Counted from the first letter of the stretch, positions 35,176 through 46,804 are shown. The stretch is DNA of 64,000 nt from Straminergon stramineum (GCA_963920665.1 OY987272.1:13769001-13833000); one strand, 5' to 3'. The notes: generated by a model not told the origin, from the letters alone. Numbers and translations: made by a program.

Positions 35176-35735
35176 AGCTATTTCAATACCAAAGAAAAGA
35201 CTTAGTTTCGAACCGATCCGCAGATTCCATCAGGGTCATCAAACTGCCAGACAATTTTAGATTGATCCCTACTTAAATTCATTATTGACACAGGATCGAT
35301 CGATCGATAGATAAGCACCCCAACTTCGACATATTCACAGCCCGATATATAACTCTAGACAGTACGTCTCTCTGCCTACGTTGCAATTGTGTGTGTGCTT
35401 GAAAATTAATTGTTGTGGCAGTAAAACTGACGACGCTTATGGATCGATCGATGTTCTGGCTGGACGCCAGACGTACGGGTGCCGATATGAAGAAGATTAA
35501 TACTGGATATCCATAGGTACGTGCATGCAAGAGACGGCGTTTGCCCGAATCGAAGCTCGGGCTACGTACTGCGAGCAGACTGGTCAACATTCATTCCCCG
35601 CAAGTGACAGTGCGCGCGTCTCTCCCTTTCTTCTGCTACATTGGCTTCGTGGCTGGCATCCGGCTTCAATCGGTGCTGAGAGTCAATGAAAGGGTAATTA
35701 AGATTGAAAGGAAACCAAGAGTTTACACAAAATGA
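35176..35735 (+). pseudogene. Scrambled duplicate of ABCG exon 12 with flanking introns
   Basis: Colinear with 26302-26735 (end of intron 11, all of exon 12, start of intron 12). Shared stretches include 'TAGATTGATCCCTACTTA', 'GACGACGCTTATGGAT' and 'CAAGTGACAGTGCGCG'. The copy has many short insertions that shift the frame and that repeat or create palindromic tetramers (CGAT repeats, ACGT, GTAC, AATT). It cannot code for the nucleotide-binding domain. It lies about 4.1 kb beyond the parent gene's stop codon, in the same orientation. Confidence 0.9.
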
Positions 35736-35741
35736 AACAAA

Positions 35742-35935
35742 CTTCACTGAATAGGGGTACTAAGAGCACCAAAAAATTTAAAGGGACTAATTGTGGAAAA
35801 CTGTAGGTGTTTGAAACATGATGTACATTCCCTGGAGACTTCAATAACTACTGATGTACAATACAGGTAGATATTTATATAGTGTGAAATGTTGATTAAT
35901 CAGTATGGGTCCCCTAAATACCCCATTCAATGTAG
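35742..35935 (-). mobile_element. 190-bp TIR element, copy 2
   Basis: Reverse-complement partner of 16302-16499. Ends read GAATAGGGGTAC...ATACCCCATTC. It starts 7 bases after the exon 12 duplicate fades. Confidence 0.6.
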
Positions 35936-37123
35936 AGGTTAAGAAGATGAAAATCAATTAGTGCCTTCTTACATATTGTCTCTTCACTTTCACCTTTAAG
36001 AAATTTGATGTAAATCTTAGGCAATTGATTTGTTTTTAAAAAAGACTTGAAATTTTAAAAATAAAAGTGGTAGCACTACAAGAAAACAATGTCCAAATCA
36101 ATTCCTCTGAATTGACTAACAATGTTTGACTTGACAAAAGAATGTCCAAAATGACATAAAATTGACAAAATACTTTCTCCAAAACAAACCCTCTAAATTG
36201 ACTGGAAATGCCTGAATTGACACTACTCCCTTGTAGTGTATTTTTGGTGAATTTTCAAAGCCAAATGCTTCAAAATTGAATTTCAAAAGAAAAATCAAAC
36301 TTTTATTAAATAAATAATTCGTAATGATGATATTTAACATCTTCTTCGTTGATGCAAACTTGAAAAATGGTGTACAACAAATATTTTATTGCATGATTAT
36401 GTTTTGTCCAAGACACCGTAGGCTTTAAAAATTAAGGGTTAATGTATAACTTTTGTGCCACTTTGTGTTGCTTTGTATATACCCTTAATATATGCACCTT
36501 TTGTACTTAATTTCCTAATTTTGTATGAAATTCATTTCTAAGAAACTTTTGAATTGCACTTAAATTAATTCTTGTCCTTACCTTTAGTGAGATGAACTAT
36601 TATTGAACAAATATTATGAAGGGTCCTCACTAAGTGAGATTTGAATAATTAGTCACTAGAAAGCAATTGTGATGAGGACTAGAAATAGCATGAGAAATTG
36701 TAGGTCAATTGATAGTTTTTTCAAATCTATGCCTCCTTTGAATGTCATAGTTTTAGTTTTAAGCATTCTACAATGGATATCCATTTAATTTTTAGATCTA
36801 TTAGGATAGAAATACGATCATTCTTTTGTTTAGTTCACCCTACTTATATTCATCACCTTCTGCAATTTCCAAGTTTATATACCATGAACACTAAAAATGA
36901 CAACATTAGGAGCCTCTACCTTATATGAAGCATGTGTGAATATACTTGCATTGTGTGGTTAACCCTAAAATGTTGCTTAGGATGCAAAACATCCTTTGGA
37001 TGACTTCATCTAAGTTTGTAAGATGGGAAAAAAATAGTAGAAGTTGCTTGAGTATATTTTCAGTGAATAGTATTGTAAATTCCTTCATTATGGTATTATA
37101 GACTTTTTTAAAGAAAAGGATGC
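35936..37123. other. AT-rich intergenic, nothing recognised
   Basis: No gene. A short inverted pair around 'TCTCTGAATTGAC...' / 'CCTCTAAATTGAC' (36105-36225) is a direct, weak repeat only. Confidence 0.4.
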
Positions 37124-37874
37124 TTAACCCCTAAAGGACTATGAAGCCACCACATGGCTTCTACAACTACATTTGTAGGAAATTCGAAATGTGAACCTCA
37201 CTAATAGTTTGTGAACAACAAAGACACCCTAGATGATTTTTTCTATTGAACTTATTGGTGCAATTTGATAGAGAATTGAGCAAGTGTGCAATTTTTGGTG
37301 AATTTTTTGAGAATGGAAAAAGAGCTCATAGCTGTCACTTGACATCCCCATGTCTTTTTTTCCACACTTCAAAATAATTTGAAAATAATTACACATCAAA
37401 ATCATGATGATATGTACCTATGGAAAAAAAATCAAAGTTTTTGGATTACTTTTGAGCATTCCGATATTAACATTCTGATTTCAGTATTAGGTAGATGCAT
37501 CCATTTCCATTCCTTTAAAAACTCCTCAATCATGTGCTAGTATTGCATATTTTCTTTCTAGAATGTATTTTCGAGAATGATTCATGATGACTGAATTGGG
37601 AGTAGGGGTAGAAATGGGTGTATCTATCTTATATACAAAATATCACCTAACCAAACATCTTTCATGAATTTTGTCAACAGTGGCATTTTCTCAAAAATTG
37701 TGCAATTTTGTCAAATGAATCTTTTTTTATAGGAAAGCTACATAAGTCTTCTTTCATTTTAATAGTGGTGATCATCAAAATTATTTCACACAAATGAGGA
37801 ATTATGCTTGTTACAAGAACTAGTCAAGAAAAACAATAGCTATACTCAAATACCCTTGATCCTTTTAGAGTTGA
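37124..37874 (+). mobile_element. TTAA-ended TIR element, decayed right end
   Basis: About 751 bp. Left TTAA-CCCCTAAAGGACTATG, right GATCCTTTTAGAG-TTGA. Its first 21 bases equal those of the copy in ABCG intron 9. No coding capacity. Confidence 0.6.
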
Positions 37875-38726
37875 TCCATGGACCACTTTTATATCCTACG
37901 TGTAGGTTAGTTGTGTAAATAATTAGGGAAAATTTGGAACATATCTAAAATTTGAAAAATTATACAACTATTTCTGAAAATCTGAAAAAATTTCATGGTT
38001 GCCAATTGTAAATATTAGAAATTATTCTTGATAGAATTAGAAAAAGTAACACATTTACACATGAATAGAAAAAATCAATCCAATCAAAGAGGATAGTCGA
38101 AAAATTAGGATGAGCAAAGTGCAGAAAGCCAAGAAATTCAAATTTAGTTGCCAAATTGTCCAAATGCCAAAATTAAATTATTTTGGCACCAAGGTGTTGA
38201 ATCTTTCTTGAATGTACAGTAGTGTATTTTGACCATTTCTTGCTATTTGCACTTGATGCGAATTTTGGCCATAAAAATCATATTTTTGGAATTTGAGTCC
38301 AACTAATGAAATGAAGCTTTCACTTCAATTGTAAATTTTGAAAAATTATAAGTTAAGTTTCAATCATTATAGCAGTAAGAACTTTGGGCCTATAACCATG
38401 CTTTGTTGATTATCTTATTTTAGAGTGACATTATAACTTTGATTTCTACACTATAATATACAATTAAGGTGAAAATTTCAGATTTTTTGACTATATTCTA
38501 TATTTGATATGAATTTTCTTCATTCTTGTCTCAAAAAATTCACAATAATTTCAAATTTTTCCCAAAAGATTTGAAAAATTTAGAACTTGTAGTACATATG
38601 ATTTCATCTCAATACAATAAACATAGAAATTTTCATGCATAATGATGTTGCAAAATGGAAGCACACAAAGTGATGGACAATGAAGCTTCAAACCAACGGT
38701 TATGGGCCAATCCTTCTACTATAGGA
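37875..38726. other. AT-rich intergenic, nothing recognised
   Basis: Chance ORFs only. Confidence 0.45.
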
Positions 38727-40274
38727 TTAATCCATAAACACAGATATAAATGTTTAGTATATGATGGGTGACAAATCATCTCTCTATGTAGGACAAAACT
38801 ACAACTATTCATCTTTGGAATTTTGTGAGGAAAGGGGAATCTTCTACTATACTTTGACCTTTGATGAGTATTTTTTATTTCTATTAAAGTAGGTAATGTC
38901 ATACAATTCCAAAAGGGTTGACTTTCATGGTATCGCTGCCCTAGTAACACCTTGCAGCTCCAATCAGACTTCAAGAGCCCTTCATAGCTTTCAGGGCTCA
39001 CCATGCTCCAATACCGGTATCACTTAGGCTCAACTAACTAATACTACACATGCCAAGCACTCACAACATTAGTTCCCATTTCCAACTCACATTGCTAAGT
39101 CCTGGTGCTCGGGACTTCTAGCACGCATCCACTCGTGGCACTTGACATGTTACTTAGTGACATGGGGCGGAATTTCCATTTTACTCTGCTAGGACTCATG
39201 GTGGCACTACTCACTATGGTCCTAATCGCCCTTGGTTGTCACCCCACTTCATACTAGGCCCGTTGTGCATTTGTTACTCTCACACCAACACTAATCAGGA
39301 CTCACAACTTAGGACACATAACCAAAGGCCTAGCAAGGAGTGGGACTCCAACCAACCAATGCCCCGGGACACACACACAAGTGTCCCAAGGAGCCTTGAA
39401 ACCGGTGGTGAAGTTACATTATCACCCATGAGTCACCGGGACTCACCAAGGCTCCAAGAGGAAGTGAGGAGGGAGACCAACTCCTCCTATAGTACTCTCT
39501 GTAGTCTTTGATAGATCCCCCCCCCCTTGTGGGTCAAAGGGACTTCCCAAACCTCCTTGGGTTTTGGAAGACCACCCATTTCCAACCGAAATCTCCAAGT
39601 TCCTACTCCATTTGGACTTCTAAACTTCCAAACAGCGTAACTTTGTCGTCAGGGCTTCAAATCCCATATGCGAGCCCATTTAGGATATCTACGCGACGAT
39701 TAGATGCCGATAGACTTCTCACTTGTTCCATTTGGACAAGTTCTCACAAAGTTATGGCCCTCCAAAGATTCGTGTCCACCGGGAGTGGCGTCATGCCTTC
39801 ACCACGGTCCTTCTCTTGGCCATAACTTTTGGCTCATGGCTTAGAACCTCGTAATGCTTGTCATTTAAGGTTCCTTGTCTTTTTAGCTTTTCAATGATAT
39901 ATTGCATGTCATGTTTTGTTGAGTGATTCTTTAAGAACCCCTCAGACCTAGCTTGAGTGTCCCGCGGCACTAGGACACCTCCAACTTTGGACGGCCATAA
40001 CTTCTAGCATACTAGTCCAAATCACACGTTCTTTGGACGGTTAGAAGCATATTCTCAAGAGCTTTCTAAGCATGTATGACATGCTACTATGCCCTTCATA
40101 ACCAAGGCGTTATTGCGCCTTGTTTGCTTAGGAGTGTCTCATTTCTCCCTTCTTAACCTATTGCAAGGCTTGGGATGTTATCCCCAAGGTCCCCCTTGCT
40201 CACTAAGGCACTTTGGGCACCCCAAGGAGATATGGGCATGACACATGGTCACCAATCCATCCTTTAAAGGTTAA
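38727..40274 (+). mobile_element. 230-bp TTAA MITE, copy split by a 1.3-kb insertion
   Basis: Left part 38727-38930 and right part 40249-40274 together give 230 bp, matching the 228- and 226-bp copies at 13256 and 54358. The split point carries CATGG on both sides (38926-38930 and 40244-40248). Confidence 0.75.
38931..40243. mobile_element. 1,313-bp insertion with 5-bp CATGG duplication (solo-LTR-like)
   Basis: GC-richer than its surroundings, no long ORF, ends in CA (GGGCATGACA) but begins TATCGCTGCC rather than TG. A 5-bp target duplication and this size fit a solo LTR or non-autonomous LTR element. A 9-C run lies near 39518. Ordinary ORFs (39236-39825) look non-genic. Confidence 0.5.
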
Positions 40275-40287
40275 CCTACAGAGGATG

Positions 40288-40385
40288 CAACACCCATGAC
40301 CAAGGTAGTCACCAAAATTGCTATGATTATTAGACCAATAGGTGCATTGTTTGTTTCTACAGTGAACTATGAAGTCATCCATCAA
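40288..40385 (+). repeat. Dispersed 100-bp repeat (partner 54243-54335)
   Basis: Both copies read AAGGTAGTCACCAAAATT...GGACCAATAGGTGCATT...CTACAGT...AATGAAGT-ATCCATCA with few differences, and each lies next to a 230-bp TTAA MITE but on opposite sides of it. Confidence 0.7.
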
Positions 40386-40420
40386 CCACTTTTTAGCCTC
40401 ACATCAAGAAAGTAGCCCCC

Positions 40421-40625
40421 CATTGAAATAGTATAGTTTCAATGGTTACTTAGTCCAATATTGAAAGTATATTGTTAATGTACAAAAGTAGTACTGTAAC
40501 AATATAGTTTCAATGGAATGCACTATTCCCACTAAAAACTATTTTGTTGCAGTACTAATATTGTACTACAACAATACACTTTTAATACTGGACTGTGTAA
40601 CCATTGAAACAGTATTGCAATAGTA
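40421..40625. mobile_element. 205-bp MITE with about 65-bp inverted repeats
   Basis: Left AGTTTCAATGGTTACTTAGT and right ACTGTGTAACCATTGAAACA are inverted matches, and pairing extends inward through AGTCCARTATT and GTAGTAC. Target duplication uncertain. Confidence 0.75.
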
Positions 40626-40635
40626 CTAAGACAGT

Positions 40636-40684
40636 GTGTGTGTGGTGGTTGTGGTGGTGGTGGTGGTGGGGGGGGGGCCGGGGG
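40636..40684. repeat. (TG)n / (GGT)n / poly-G simple repeat
   Basis: TGTGTGTGG followed by GGT triplets and a G tract of about 11. Potential G-quadruplex on the plus strand. Confidence 0.9.
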
Positions 40685-41076
40685 ATAGTTCCCGATGCAG
40701 CATCCTTCTAGGGATGTTAACTGTATGCATGTCATTAGCAAACTACAACAACAAACCAACCTGTCTGCACGGCTTCATAATTATTCCTTAGCTCTACCCT
40801 AGTGCACCAAAATCAAAACAGCTACAATGCAACAGCTAAGAAAAAACTAAATCCCAGTCCGAAAGAATGGATGAACAAATAAGTACTTGGGTCTCTTTCA
40901 TTCAGACATCAGAGCAAAGATCCAGAGCACACCCAAGGCCACGCTTTACAGTTTTTTTACACTATTTTGTGAGGCGAGGGTCCCTGACAGACAGACCTTC
41001 CTCAGAGATAATGAAATGTCTCTCAACTATTTGAACCCTTACAAAATGGCAGAAACCATCACCACTGCTTCCATGC

Positions 41077-43630
41077 TCACTCCGACTTGTCAACGAAGGC
41101 TTCCTTGAAAGCACCGCCAAAATAGCCATCGAAGAACCCTGGAGGGTCGGACACAAAGCAAGCAATAATGTCTCGTAGGGTTATCACTCCCATCAATCGA
41201 GTCGTCTCATCGACGACGTAAATGCGGTACTGATTCTTGCTTGCCAAAGTTTCTATCACCTTGCCTAGCGAATCCGTCTTGGCACATGTCACAGGGGGTG
41301 ATGTGCCAGTTTGTGCCTCCACCTCTGCAATTGTTTGCATGAACTCCAGCACGGTCAAGTGGCTGCCAAACAAAATTAATGCACAGTCAGCCACTGCAAA
41401 ATGTTGGTTTTCTGACAAACGCCGGAAACGCAAGAAACGAATCCCAGTTGATCAATTATAGGTAACTCGAATCCACTCCAGTCCCCTAAAGAGCCAAGGA
41501 TTCATGGTTTGAAAATGGTGTGTTCGATTGATCATACTGTTAAAAGAGAGGGTCAGATTATACAGCACCGGAATCAGCGAAGAATCTTGCATGTGATGAT
41601 CGAAAAAAGTTCCCATGTAATGCACTCCAAACTGCTAAAAAAAGTGATGCCAAATTTGGATCGTTAAGGAGCTAGACACTCACCTGCGTCTTGCAAAAAG
41701 ATGAGACTTCAGCAATAGGAACCGGACATCGCGAACACTGATGCTTCCTACAAGATGACTATCCGGACCAGCCACGACTGGAAGGCCTCCAATACCTTTC
41801 TCCTTCATCAATTTAAAGGCCTCCAACACCAACTTGCTTGCGTCTACAGATACCACCTACATGTCTCCCAGTAAAATAACTTAGCACCCTAAGACATCCC
41901 AAGAATCTTTTCTAAACATACAGTGCTTAAATTTCAAATATCACAAAGAAAAATGATCCAACTTGCTTGCAATACCTGATGAGGCAGCATCACAGGAAGG
42001 CCGACTTGATGTACAGATCTGGCTGCAAGAGTATCGAACCAATCGCGACCTTGACATTGAGCGAGCCCTTTGACAACTGATGACTGCGAGATCATATTCT
42101 GAACAACGCCCTTGTCAATGTCTACAACTGGAATGCTCCGCAATCGGAATTTAGTGAGCAACAGGAGCACAGTAAGCATAGAATCATCGTGCTGAACAGG
42201 CAGAAACGGAGCCCATCTATAAAACCTTGTGATATCTTCCACCTGCGCAAATTCAACGAGCGTTGTCAATCGTTTGAGTCCTAGATATCATAAATGTCCT
42301 TGATCATCTTGGCAAAAAGCATAAGAAGCCCAAAGAACAGGTGGTTAGACACAAAGTATTCACTTACTTTGGTGGATTTAAAAGGCTCGTTCTCAAGAAT
42401 AAGCTTGTAAAAGTCTTCACCGAGGCTATCCACAGCAGAGGATGCATCCTTGGCTCCTCTCTCGGCCGCTACACCGCCTACAGTCAGACACACATTGACC
42501 TACTCAGGACAATGAACAAAAGACTAAAAGTACCATCATAAGAAACAAGGTACGGTATGCAGAATAGAACACAAGAGAGAGCATATATACCTACAAGCGC
42601 AGCCCCAACGGCAACAGTGGCAACACCAGCCATTGCAATAGGACCAGTTAACCCAAGCACAAGGGCTCCTAGTGCACCCAGCGCTCCAGCTCCCATGCCC
42701 GCAGCTGTGGCCGATCCAGTGGTAATCGCAGCTGCAGCCAGCTCCGCCTGCTCAAGCACCCACAGAATAATAGAAGCATAATCCACAATGCCAATGTATT
42801 GTACAGACCACGGATCGCTAGAACTTGCACGCGGGTTCTTAACGGGAGCGGAAAAAATGTTGTTCTCTGCCAGCAGATGTACAGCATCTGACACCGATGC
42901 ATCGCCTGAAATCTCCAACACTGCAAGAAAATAAATCAATTCACTGGTTGTAAGTAAGACTCAGAGAGATCAAAAGAAAAAAGCTTGTCCTCTTAGTGTT
43001 GTCAATATAAGGTAGAGATACTAAGACGGTTAATGACCTGATCCCATCTCCTATGCTGACCAATATTACCGCCAGCAATTATATCTTCCTATACGCTTGG
43101 TTGGCCTTCACTTGGTTGGTGTAAGCATGACTTGACTGGAAGGATGACTTAGCCACTGATCAAAGTCACTCTATCAATCTATCAAATCCTTCCAGCTCCT
43201 GGTATTTGATAGAGTTGTGACTTAGCCACAGAATTCAGAATGGAAACGGGATTGTCTAATGTCCCTTCAACAGTGGCCTACAACCTCCCACTGAATAAGA
43301 AATTCTTCCATTGAGTGAGAAGAATTAGAACTCAAGAGATTTTGGCTCTTGTATTCAAAGTGAACTCTACAGTGAGCTCTACAGTGAGCTCTTAGTGAAA
43401 GCACAGTCCTCCATACTGGTTGAAATGCTTCCAAGTGGCGCAAATAGATCCTCTACGTATTGAATGTACATACCTTTGCCGCAAGGAAGCTTGGGAAAGG
43501 TCGACACCGGCACTTTCTTGAACGCTGAATTGAGGAGCCTTCGCACGCTCGGCGGCACCCCTACATTCTCCCCTTCCTCTGCCCACAACCTCTGCAATTG
43601 CTCCTCCATTGAAGTATCATTGTGCCCCAT
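41077..43630 (-). CDS. CBS-domain protein, SnRK1 gamma (KING1)-like
   Basis: Six exons on the minus strand, GT-AG introns: 43630-43474, 42920-42591, 42477-42368, 42242-41976, 41856-41684, 41362-41077. They join in frame to 440 aa. Four CBS-type modules can be followed: about 52-105 (ISGDASVSDAVHLL...IGIVDYASII), 195-250 (ITRFYRWAPFLPV...IPVVDI), 285-340 (VSVDASKLVLEAF...GSISVRDVRFLL) and 365-425 (CAKTDSLGKVIETL...GVITLRDIIACFV). Paired CBS modules bind adenine nucleotides, and in plants this arrangement occurs in gamma-type subunits of SnRK1 and related regulators. Residues about 119-165 form a Gly/Ala-rich hydrophobic insert between modules 1 and 2 that could pack as a hairpin or touch a membrane. 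I recall this insert in the uncharacterised plant branch of the family, so a catalytic SnRK1 partner is not assured. The Met at 43630 is the first in the frame of exon 1. Confidence 0.9.
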
Positions 43631-43639
43631 TCTGATTTC

Positions 43640-44773
43640 AGCTGACCTATTTGCTAGATTATACTTGCGTCTTCAAAAAATGATGGATTCCTCTGTTCAA
43701 TCACAAAATCAAAAATTAAAATGTCACTCTAATAAATCATTTCCACCCCACCTTATAGTGTAAGAAACGCTACCCTGAAACCTAACACCCCTAAAACCTG
43801 TGATCTCCTTGTTTCTGAATATTGAATAATAAGAATGCATGCAGAAGTGAAGATACTCCTAAACCCTAACCATTTCAAACTTGTACACAAAGCAACACCA
43901 TCGGCGGATTTTGAAAATCCGTACAATATTTAGAAACAAGGAGATCACAGGTTGTAGGGTTACTTCTGAATCTTGTAAGGCTACTCTGAAATTCCAAAAA
44001 AACTCCGCTCTCCTTGCGTCTAAACATTTAATTCTACAAGAAAAAGGGAATGCAAAAAAGGAGAAGGCATAGACAAAGGGATCCACAATGTACCCTGAAA
44101 AAAGTTCGTGTGGCCTTTCAGGTTTACGCAAATGCACGCAAAAAGCTGACGTGCTTGACCTCCCAACTCAAAAACACATACAGAAGTGAAAATTGATGGA
44201 TATCTGCTAACCCCTAACCATTTCAAACTTGCACACAAAGCAACACTACAGGCGGATTACTAAATAAGGTGACGAATGCTACTCTAAAAATCCCTAAAAT
44301 CTCCGATCTACTTGCTTCTGACATTTATTTCTACAGGAAGAAAGGGATGCTAAAAAAAATCATACACAAAACGATCCCAATGTACCCTGAAAAAAGTTAT
44401 TGTGGCCATTAAGGGCCAAGCAAAACCACGCATAGATTTGACGAGCTTGAACTCCGACCTCGATTGGTATAAGCTAAACCCTAACCATTTCAAACATGTA
44501 CACAAAACAACACTACAAGCAGATCACTTATAGAATAAGAAAATCTACTCTAAAATTACGCAAAACCTCAGATCTCCTTGTATCTGAACAATTCTTTGTA
44601 CACGAAGCAGGAATGCAAAACGAAGCGATCGCCAATATACCTTGAAAAGAGTTATTGTGAACTTAAGCAAAACCACGCGACGTGCTTGAAATCCGAAACC
44701 CACAAACAAGCTCAAATTGAAAGAACCACAGAATGCAGATCACCTGATCTGGTGCGAGATCACAAACTCACCT
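43640..44773 (-). promoter_or_regulatory. Probable 5'-UTR intron of the CBS gene
   Basis: On the minus strand a strong donor (GAAGAAG|GTGAGTTTG) has its first intron base at 44776. TCAG acceptors lie close to the ATG (43632-43650). An intron here would join a short GC-richer leader exon (about 44776-44870) to coding exon 1. Inferred from splice motifs only. Confidence 0.4.
43859..44700. repeat. Three tandem repeats of about 260-350 bp upstream of CBS gene
   Basis: Units start at 43859, 44208 and 44471 with AACCCTAACCATTTCAAAC-TGYACACAAARCAACAC. Each also has 'CCAATGTACCCTGAAAAAAGTT' (or a variant) and 'GATCTCCTTG..TCTGA'. The first unit contains an inverted segment: the block at 43798-43825 pairs with 43922-43952. 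Confidence 0.8.
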
Positions 44774-44878
44774 TCTTCGCCAAGCGGATCGACAAGAGCT
44801 GCAGCCTCGAAATCGAAGTGGAGAACAATTGGCTTCGTTGCGAAGCGGAGGGTTTGCTTGGAGTGGCAGACAAGGAGT

Positions 44879-44922
44879 GCCACGTGGAAATTGATTGGGC
44901 AAGACGGAGGGCGGCACGTGTC
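44879..44922 (-). promoter_or_regulatory. Two G-box/ABRE-like ACGT elements in CBS promoter
   Basis: GCCACGTGG (CACGTG at 44881-44886) and GGCACGTGTC (CACGTG at 44915-44920), 34 bases apart, with an inverted CCAAT (ATTGG) between them. This is the classic arrangement bound by plant bZIP factors under abscisic-acid or sugar control; actual response is untested. Confidence 0.5.
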
Positions 44923-45012
44923 GTGATGGATGCTGTGCTCTGTTCACATTGACTGGATTGGTTTTAGGCCATTTCGTTTCCTTTTCTGAGTTGGCGAGGT
45001 TCTTGCTTCTAA

Positions 45013-45337
45013 GAGCATCACCATCCGTCTTGCAAAAGTGCCCCACCCGTCTATGAACTTGTTAAGAGGTCGGGCCAAAAGTCTTGGGTGGCTTGTAAAA
45101 TGGGGGTGTTTTGTAAGCCAAAGAGTGGCTTGCAAACCGCATGAGACAAGAACACCGGTACCTTTCTCCATAGCACGGACATTTAGCGCTATAGCCTATT
45201 AGATGGACCTTGCAAAGCGGTCCAAATTTGGGAACTTGTAGCATGCTATAGGTGGGGTGGTTTGGCTTGCAAATTGGATGGCCCCGCATTTTGCAAGCCA
45301 AATCACCCCACATTTTGCAAGACAAGTGGTGATGTTC
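45013..45337. mobile_element. 325-bp Tourist/PIF-Harbinger-like MITE
   Basis: TAA on both sides (45010-45012, 45338-45340), terminal GAGCATCACCATCCGTCTTG matching inverted CAAGACAAGTGGTGATGTTC, then GCAAAA-GTG-CCCAC. A 3-bp TAA target and a GAGCATC terminus fit the PIF/Harbinger class. It lies just upstream of the CBS promoter. Confidence 0.8.
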
Positions 45338-45340
45338 TAA

Positions 45341-45895
45341 GGGACTCCTACTATGTGAGTCGGGTTGGTAGAAAAAGCACTAAAAGACAAGAAGTGACCA
45401 CCAATTGTCTTGCTAGCCTCGGTGAGGAGAGAAGTTGGACTTCAAGGCTCACCGATGATCAATGGACAAGGTCATTGGTGGAGTTTGGTCAACTTGATGG
45501 AAATCATTATGTGTGGAATTTTCATTGGATCTCTCCCCACCCACCCGGTCTACACAGCACTACAATTTCTTTTTTGACACTATAGCTTCACCAAAGAACT
45601 TCGCCGGCCTGATTCACATGGTAGGAGGCCCTAAGGCATGTTCAGAGCATCATGAGAAAGATACCAAACCATTCACTAAAAGCTTATTATTTTATAATAA
45701 TAATTATAAAGAGACATTTATAATGTAGGAGCCATTCAAAGCAAAAAAATTGAGATGATGTTGGTGAAATTTGAATACACCTATTTGACAAAAATGGGAA
45801 GTTGTAGGCAAATAGAATCAAATAGTTCTATCTTAGTTCATCACTATATTCATGCCTAGTTGTTTAGGCTTCAATGGCAATTATGGTTGAGGGAC
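45341..45895. other. Intergenic, nothing recognised
   Basis: Overlapping ORFs (45262-45585, 45513-45728) begin in the neighbouring MITE and have no domain. Confidence 0.45.
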
Positions 45896-46804
45896 TTAAC
45901 CCCTATAGGACCAGCCTGTTGAATTTGGCAATATAGCAATTTTGGGCGGATATGTGTGACTAGAAATTTCTAAGTTTTGGGCCCAAATTTTGATAGGAGT
46001 GGGCGAGGAATATCTTTCATGTGCACTAAAATTCAAGACATTTGGAAGTATGAGTCAAAAGGTATGACCTAATATGTTACTAATTTTCATAAATGGGTAG
46101 TTTGAGCAAATTAAAACGAATCATTTTCTCAAAAAAAACATTTGAAATTGGTTTTCTAGATTTATATATGCATGGAAAGCTTTGAATCATTCCATTATGA
46201 TCAATGAGTCAAAAATTATGAGGAGTTTTTGTTTGCGGGCAATTATGGATTCTCTACTCTGAAATAAACTTTAAAATCCTCTATTTTACTCAATTTTCAA
46301 TATTTTTAGAAAAAAAAAATTGTAGGATGTAGATTGTTTATTAAAACATTGCAAACATTTGGATTGTCATTTTTCAATTCCATAACAAAATTCTGAACAA
46401 TTTTGTATTTTGAATCATTCTCTACTTCTTTTTACTTATTATTTTTTTCCTATATTTTGTACAAGTCCAAATGATCTGAAATTTTCCAAGCATATAGCTA
46501 GACAACCAGACTTGTTGAATGAATCCAAAGAAGCACCACCATTTTGGACTATTTTCATACAAATGTGACCTTGCTTGGTTTTTGCAAGGCAAAAAAAGGA
46601 TTTCTCTTAATTCAAAAGTTCATATCTTGCAATTCACGCAATGAAAATTTCTGAAAGTATTTTATACATGTTCTCAAATCAGTGAACTTCAAGATCCTAT
46701 GGTGGTGCTTCTTTGGTGGTGCTTCTTTGGATTCCAAATTTTGCTATTTGTACTAGAGATGGTAGTTTGGGAGTGTTTTTGGTGAAAACATAGTGAAGGA
46801 ACTT
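45896..46804 (+). mobile_element. TTAA element, type C, right end lost to another MITE
   Basis: Left TTAA-CCCCTATAGGACCAGCC. Follows the 5293 copy through its length to 'GTGAAGGAACTTAG', where the GGGCC-ended element at 46805 takes over. Confidence 0.7.

Noticed and set aside
42557..42781. 74-codon plus-strand Ala/Pro-rich ORF
   Set aside because: Antisense shadow of the Gly/Ala-rich part of CBS exon 2.
44578..44952. 124-codon plus-strand ORF
   Set aside because: It lies antisense to the promoter and leader of the CBS gene and runs through the tandem repeat; no domain.
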